Shown here: positions 30,109-33,604 of the stretch, one piece after another
Layout: each line of letters starts with the position of its first letter
How positions within the stretch are numbered: position 1 is the first letter of the stretch
Position numbers and translations under genes: made by a program
Origin: JANJTY01 sp038257155
GTDB lineage: Bacteria; Pseudomonadota; Gammaproteobacteria; Xanthomonadales; Xanthomonadaceae
Length of the DNA: 33,604 nt
Reading direction: 5' to 3'
Assembly: GCA_038257155.1 (NCBI GenBank)
Contig: JBBSJP010000049.1
Location: forward strand, 1-33,604
The notes under the pieces: generated by a model
Seen by the model: only the letters and a program-made list of their open reading frames with translations
Told to the model about the DNA's origin: nothing
Database searches by the model: none

Positions 30109-31269
30109 ATGGGCGATACGCCCCTGACGCGCGTTTCACGACCGCTCACCGCCCGCCGCTTCTGGCGCGCAGCGCTGTGGCTGCTGTCGCTCGGTACCGC
30201 CCTGGGCCTGCTACTGGCAAGCCAGCAGCTGGTCGATGATGTCTCTGACGGTGGCTCCAACCGGTTTGTACCGATTCTGCTGAAGGAGCTGACCAGCTCC
30301 TACGCCGCCATGCTGATGGTGCCGGTAATGGTCTGGATGGCGCGGCAGTTTCCGTTTGCGGGTGGCAAGGCGCTGAGGAATCTGCCCGCGCACGCCTTGG
30401 CAATCGTGGCCATCGGCATCGCCCATACCCTGCTGATGATGGGATCGCGCGGCTTGTTTTTCCCGCTGTTCGGCTTGGATGCGCCTGAATCGGGCACCCT
30501 GGTGACGCGCTTCTTCAAGACCCTGCCGGTGCAGCTCATCGCCTACACCCTGACCATCGGGATCACCGGCATCGTCGACCGCTACCGTGCCGCGCGTGAT
30601 CGTCAGTTCGAAGCCGAAAAATTGCGTTCGCGACTCTCCGAGGCCCAGCTCGAAGCGTTGCGCAGCCAGCTGGAGCCACAGTTTCTGCTCAGCACCCTGC
30701 GCAGCATTTCGGAACTGGTCTACAGCGAGCCTCGCGCCGCCGATGAAATGATCATCAGGCTCTCCGCCCTGCTCAGACACGCCTTCGAGCGGCGCGGCGA
30801 CAACGAGACCACGCTGGCAGAAGAGCTGAAGATGCTGGAGCTTTACCTGGAGCTGATGCGCCAGCGCTTCGCCGAACGACTGTTCATGCGCATCGATGTG
30901 CCAGCAAACCTGCGCCGCCTGAAAGTTCCGCGTCTGCTGCTGCAGCCACTGGTGGAGAGCGCGATCCGCAATGGCACCGACCCGAGCTGCTCGCTGGTCA
31001 GCGGCCAGGTGGTGGTGCGGGCCGAAGGTGATCGCCTGTCGATCCGCGTGCTGGACGGCGGGCCCTGCGCTTCCGAGGGCCTGGCTACCCGCGGCGCCTC
31101 GATCGCCAACCTCGCCGAACGCATCCAGGCACTGTATGGCCCGGACTACGGCATCAGCCTGGTGGACGCACCTGAGGGCGGTTCCGAACTGCGCATCAGC
31201 CTGCCAATCCGCGGCGAGATCGGCACTATCGGTGGCGAGGCGACGCGCGGCGGATTGCTGGGCGTCTGA
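30109..31269 (+). CDS. LytS/YehU-type sensor kinase-like protein with altered catalytic residues, 386 aa
   Basis: The N-terminal part has about four membrane helices (20-40, 62-80, 95-112, 137-156). A coiled segment (165-185) leads to a His_kinase-type domain and a GHKL ATPase-like domain. In active members the phospho-acceptor lies in PHFLFN; here the sequence is LEPQFLLSTL with Gln191 (codon CAG at 30679) in place of His. The N-box normally VENAI reads VESAI, with Ser284 replacing the Mg-binding Asn. The last region (IRVLDGGP, IANLAERIQALYG) is still recognisable. It is therefore likely a non-phosphorylating sensor or regulator. LytS proteins are usually beside a LytTR response regulator; none is present here, and prlC follows. 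The ATG at 30109 is preferred over a TTG six codons upstream; no ribosome binding site is evident. Confidence 0.85.
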   Translation: MGDTPLTRVSRPLTARRFWRAALWLLSLGTALGLLLASQQLVDDVSDGGSNRFVPILLKELTSSYAAMLMVPVMVWMARQFPFAGGKALRNLPAHALAIVAIGIAHTLLMMGSRGLFFPLFGLDAPESGTLVTRFFKTLPVQLIAYTLTIGITGIVDRYRAARDRQFEAEKLRSRLSEAQLEALRSQLEPQFLLSTLRSISELVYSEPRAADEMIIRLSALLRHAFERRGDNETTLAEELKMLELYLELMRQRFAERLFMRIDVPANLRRLKVPRLLLQPLVESAIRNGTDPSCSLVSGQVVVRAEGDRLSIRVLDGGPCASEGLATRGASIANLAERIQALYGPDYGISLVDAPEGGSELRISLPIRGEIGTIGGEATRGGLLGV

Positions 31270-31322
31270 CCGGAATCGCCGCTCGACTTGATTTACACCA
31301 TCTGCGGCGTCACGTTGAACGA

Positions 31323-33368
31323 ATGAATACCACTGCCAACCCGCTGCTAGCAGACACCGAGCTGCCCGCCTTCTCCGCGATTACGCCGGAGCACGTCAAT
31401 CCCGCCATCGATCAGCTGCTGGGCGAGTTTCGCGCCGCCGTGGACCGCCTGACCGAAGATTCACTGGCGCGCGATTTCGACCGACTGATGGTGCCGCTGG
31501 AACTTCTGGAAGAGCGATTGGGGCGCGCCTTCGCGCCAGTCTCCCATCTGCACGGGGTGAAGGATTCGCCCGCCCTGCGCGAGGCCTACAGCGCCGCGCT
31601 GGAAAAGCTCACCGAACACAGCACCGAGCTGGGCCAGAACCGTGCCCTGTTCGAGGCCGTTCAGGCAATTGCCGATTCCAGGGATTTTTCGCAGCTCGAC
31701 CGCCCACGTCGCAGCCTGGTGGAGGACAGCCTGCGTGGTTTCCGCCTGTCCGGCGTTGCGCTTGAGGGCGAGGCGCGCGAGCGCTTCAAGACCATCCAGA
31801 ACGAACTCTCGCGAATTACCACCGAGTTCGAGGAAGCGGTGCTGGACGCGACCGATGCCTGGACCCGCGCGCTCAAGGAGTCCGAATTGGCCGGCCTGCC
31901 CGAATCGGCGCGCGCCATGCTGGCCGGTGCGGCGAGCGAAAAGGGCCAGGAAGGCTGGCTGGCCACCCTGAAGGGCCCGGTGGTGCAGGCCATCCTCACC
32001 TATGCCGACGATCGCGCGCTGCGCGAGGACGTCTATACGGCGTACCAGACCCGTGCCTCCGACCAGGGCCCGCACGCCGGCCAGCACGACAACACCCTGC
32101 GCATCGGCGAGATTCTCGCCCTGCGCCACGAATCGGCGCAGCTGCTGGGCTATCCCAGCGCCGCGCATGTCTCGCTGGCCGACAAGATGGCCGGCGTGCC
32201 GGAACGCGTGCTGAACTTCCTGCAGGAGCTGGCGCGCAAGGCGCGGCCGGTGGCCGAACGCGAACTGTCCGAACTGCGCGGCTTCGCCCTGGCGCGGCTC
32301 GGTATCGAGCAACTGCAGCCCTGGGACATCGGCTACGCCAGCGAGAAGCTGCGCGTCGAGCAGTTCGATTTCAGCGAAGAAGATCTCAAGCCCTATTTCC
32401 CGCTGCCGGCCGTGCTCGATGGGCTTTTCAACATCGCCAGCCGTGTTTTCGGCGTGGATTTCCGGCCACGCGGCGGTGTCGATGTCTGGCACCCCGAGGT
32501 GCGCTACTACGATGTACTCGATCATACCGGCGCGGTGCGTGCCGGCTTCTACGTCGATCACTACGCCCGCGAAGGCAAGCGCGGCGGTGCCTGGATGGAC
32601 GTATGCCGCGCGCGCCTGCACGACGGCGACCGCCAGCACCATCCGGTCGCCTTCCTGACCTGCAACTTCGCGCCGCCCACCGCCGAGCGCCCGGCCCTGC
32701 TCACCCACGATGACGTGCTGACCCTGTTCCACGAGTTTGGCCACGGCCTCCACCACATGTTGACCGAGGTGGACTGGCCCAGCATCAGCGGCATCAGTGG
32801 GGTGGAGTGGGATGCGGTCGAGCTGCCCAGCCAGTTCATGGAAAACTTCGGCTGGCAGCGCGAGACCCTCGACCTGTTCGCGCGTCACTACCAGAGTGGT
32901 GAGACCCTGCCCGCGGAACTGCACGCCAAGATGCTGGCCGCGCGCCACTTCCATGCCGGGCTGTTCCTGGTGCGGCAGCTGGAGTTCGCGCTGTTCGATT
33001 TCCGTCTGCACCTGGGGTTCGACCCGGCGCGCGGCCCGCGCACCCTGGAACTGCTGCAGGAAGTGCGGCGCGAAGTCGCGGTACTGCAACCACCCGAATG
33101 GCAGCGCTTCCCGCACAGCTTCACGCACATCTTCGCCGGCGGCTACGCGGCGGGTTACTACAGCTACCTGTGGGCCGAAGTGCTGAGCGCCGACGCCTTC
33201 GATGCCTTCGAGCGAGCCGGGCTGTTCGACAACGAAACGGGTCAGCGCTTCCGCCGCGAGATCCTTGCGGTCGGCGGCTCGCGCCCGGCATTGGAGAGCT
33301 TCGTCGCGTTTCGCGGCCGCGAACCGGATCCCGACGCGCTGCTGCGCAGCTATGGGCTGGCTGCATAG
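31323..33368 (+). CDS. prlC: Oligopeptidase A, M3 zinc metallopeptidase, 681 aa
   Basis: PrlC/OpdA degrades signal peptides and other short peptides in the cytoplasm. The zinc site is HEFGHGLHHML: His470, Glu471, His474, with the second Glu further on in the WDAVELPSQF region. The N-terminal FSAITPEHVNPAIDQLL and the C-terminal FPHSFTHIFAGGYAAGYYSYLWAEVLSAD segments are typical of oligopeptidase A. The length is normal for the family. The ATG at 31323 has only a weak purine stretch before it. The LytS-like gene ends 53 bases upstream. A REP cluster follows the stop. Confidence 0.96.
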   Translation: MNTTANPLLADTELPAFSAITPEHVNPAIDQLLGEFRAAVDRLTEDSLARDFDRLMVPLELLEERLGRAFAPVSHLHGVKDSPALREAYSAALEKLTEHSTELGQNRALFEAVQAIADSRDFSQLDRPRRSLVEDSLRGFRLSGVALEGEARERFKTIQNELSRITTEFEEAVLDATDAWTRALKESELAGLPESARAMLAGAASEKGQEGWLATLKGPVVQAILTYADDRALREDVYTAYQTRASDQGPHAGQHDNTLRIGEILALRHESAQLLGYPSAAHVSLADKMAGVPERVLNFLQELARKARPVAERELSELRGFALARLGIEQLQPWDIGYASEKLRVEQFDFSEEDLKPYFPLPAVLDGLFNIASRVFGVDFRPRGGVDVWHPEVRYYDVLDHTGAVRAGFYVDHYAREGKRGGAWMDVCRARLHDGDRQHHPVAFLTCNFAPPTAERPALLTHDDVLTLFHEFGHGLHHMLTEVDWPSISGISGVEWDAVELPSQFMENFGWQRETLDLFARHYQSGETLPAELHAKMLAARHFHAGLFLVRQLEFALFDFRLHLGFDPARGPRTLELLQEVRREVAVLQPPEWQRFPHSFTHIFAGGYAAGYYSYLWAEVLSADAFDAFERAGLFDNETGQRFRREILAVGGSRPALESFVAFRGREPDPDALLRSYGLAA

Positions 33369-33407
33369 GGCCAACCCTGCCTTTTTTGGGCGGCGCGCCC
33401 CGAACGC

Positions 33408-33482
33408 GGTGGGCCAAGGCCCACCCTACGTTTCGCAGGCCTTGGCCCACCGCCAAGATCCGCTGTAGGGTGGGCCTTGGCC
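33408..33482. repeat. REP cluster after prlC
   Basis: A first palindrome (33408-33429) is identical to the one at 22008-22029. An inverted partial copy follows at about 33437-33454 (GGCCTTGGCCCACCGC), then a GTAGGGTGGGCCTTGG unit in the opposite direction (33465-33482). The opposed GTAG units form a BIME-like arrangement in the 3' region of prlC and may stabilise its mRNA end. Confidence 0.85.
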
Positions 33483-33598
33483 TGAAGTCTCCCCGGATAT
33501 TCTCTATCCCAAACAACGGGTTGCCGTGTACTCTTGTTGAAAACAGCGCGTGCACGACGGGTTTTTTCCTCGGGTTATCTAGACCATGAGGACCCGCC

Positions 33599-33604
33599 AT
33601 GCAC
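33599..33604 (+). CDS. Possible gene start at the right edge
   Basis: The last six bases read ATG CAC, with GAGGA ending 6 bases before the ATG, a well-placed ribosome binding site. The leader is AT-richer than its surroundings (GGGTTTTTTCC near 33560), which would suit a promoter. Another ATG at 33586 is possible. The product cannot be known from two codons. Confidence 0.25.

Noticed and set aside
31461..33374. A 637-codon open frame antisense to prlC
   Set aside because: Gln/Ala/Gly-rich composition with no domain; the plus strand has a complete M3 peptidase with its zinc motif.

Overview
The window looks like a chromosomal segment of a GC-rich gammaproteobacterium of the Xanthomonadales/Lysobacterales type. 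The reasons are the high GC, the crowded layout, the dihydrolipoyl dehydrogenase with its own lipoyl domain, the YdcH-ttcA and rdgC genes, many GTAG-headed palindromic repeats, and a nitrile-hydratase-leader peptide cassette of a kind I know mainly from this order. No rRNA, tRNA or CRISPR array was seen. All family assignments are by eye; no search was run.

Left part (1-5.1 kb): an IS3-type insertion sequence enters from the left edge, followed by a less GC-rich secreted protein of unknown function and two VOC (glyoxalase-fold) genes. Next comes a minus-strand set that reads as a periplasmic amine-oxidation module: a Tat-exported FAD amine oxidase, a c-type cytochrome overlapping it by 4 bases, and a RidA imine deaminase with its own signal peptide. 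5.2-12.1 kb is mostly housekeeping: a membrane/helical-repeat protein, a YdcH-like protein, ttcA, a 250-base pyrimidine tract with tandem repeats, rdgC, a DUF2845-type protein, an NhaP2-type antiporter and a GFA zinc protein.

Centre (12.1-20.1 kb): the most interesting region, a putative RiPP cassette. It holds a SagB-like FMN dehydrogenase (-), an 83-residue precursor with a nitrile-hydratase-like leader (+), and two tandem ~830-residue proteins (-) that join a class III cyclase-like domain, one membrane helix, a TolB-like domain and TPR-like repeats. One of the two has lost a metal-binding Asp. Directly upstream of them is a cyclic-nucleotide-binding GGDEF protein. The precursor has no Cys and no cyclodehydratase gene is visible, so the modification is unknown.

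Right part (20.3-33.6 kb): a GMC alcohol/choline dehydrogenase; lpdA (E3), whose interdomain linker is partly encoded by a palindromic repeat; a vanadium-haloperoxidase-like secreted protein; a GNAT-nitrilase fusion; aceF (E2); a small membrane-anchored protein behind a good sigma-54 promoter match; a LytS-type protein lacking its phospho-acceptor His; and prlC (oligopeptidase A). The E1 gene of pyruvate dehydrogenase is not in the window.

Repeats are a theme: GTAG-headed REP palindromes near 5.2, 9.6, 22.0 and 33.4 kb, a second ~115-base palindromic family at 2.7 kb and inside lpdA, and simple pyrimidine-rich repeats at 7.8-8.0 kb with a short echo at 22.05 kb.
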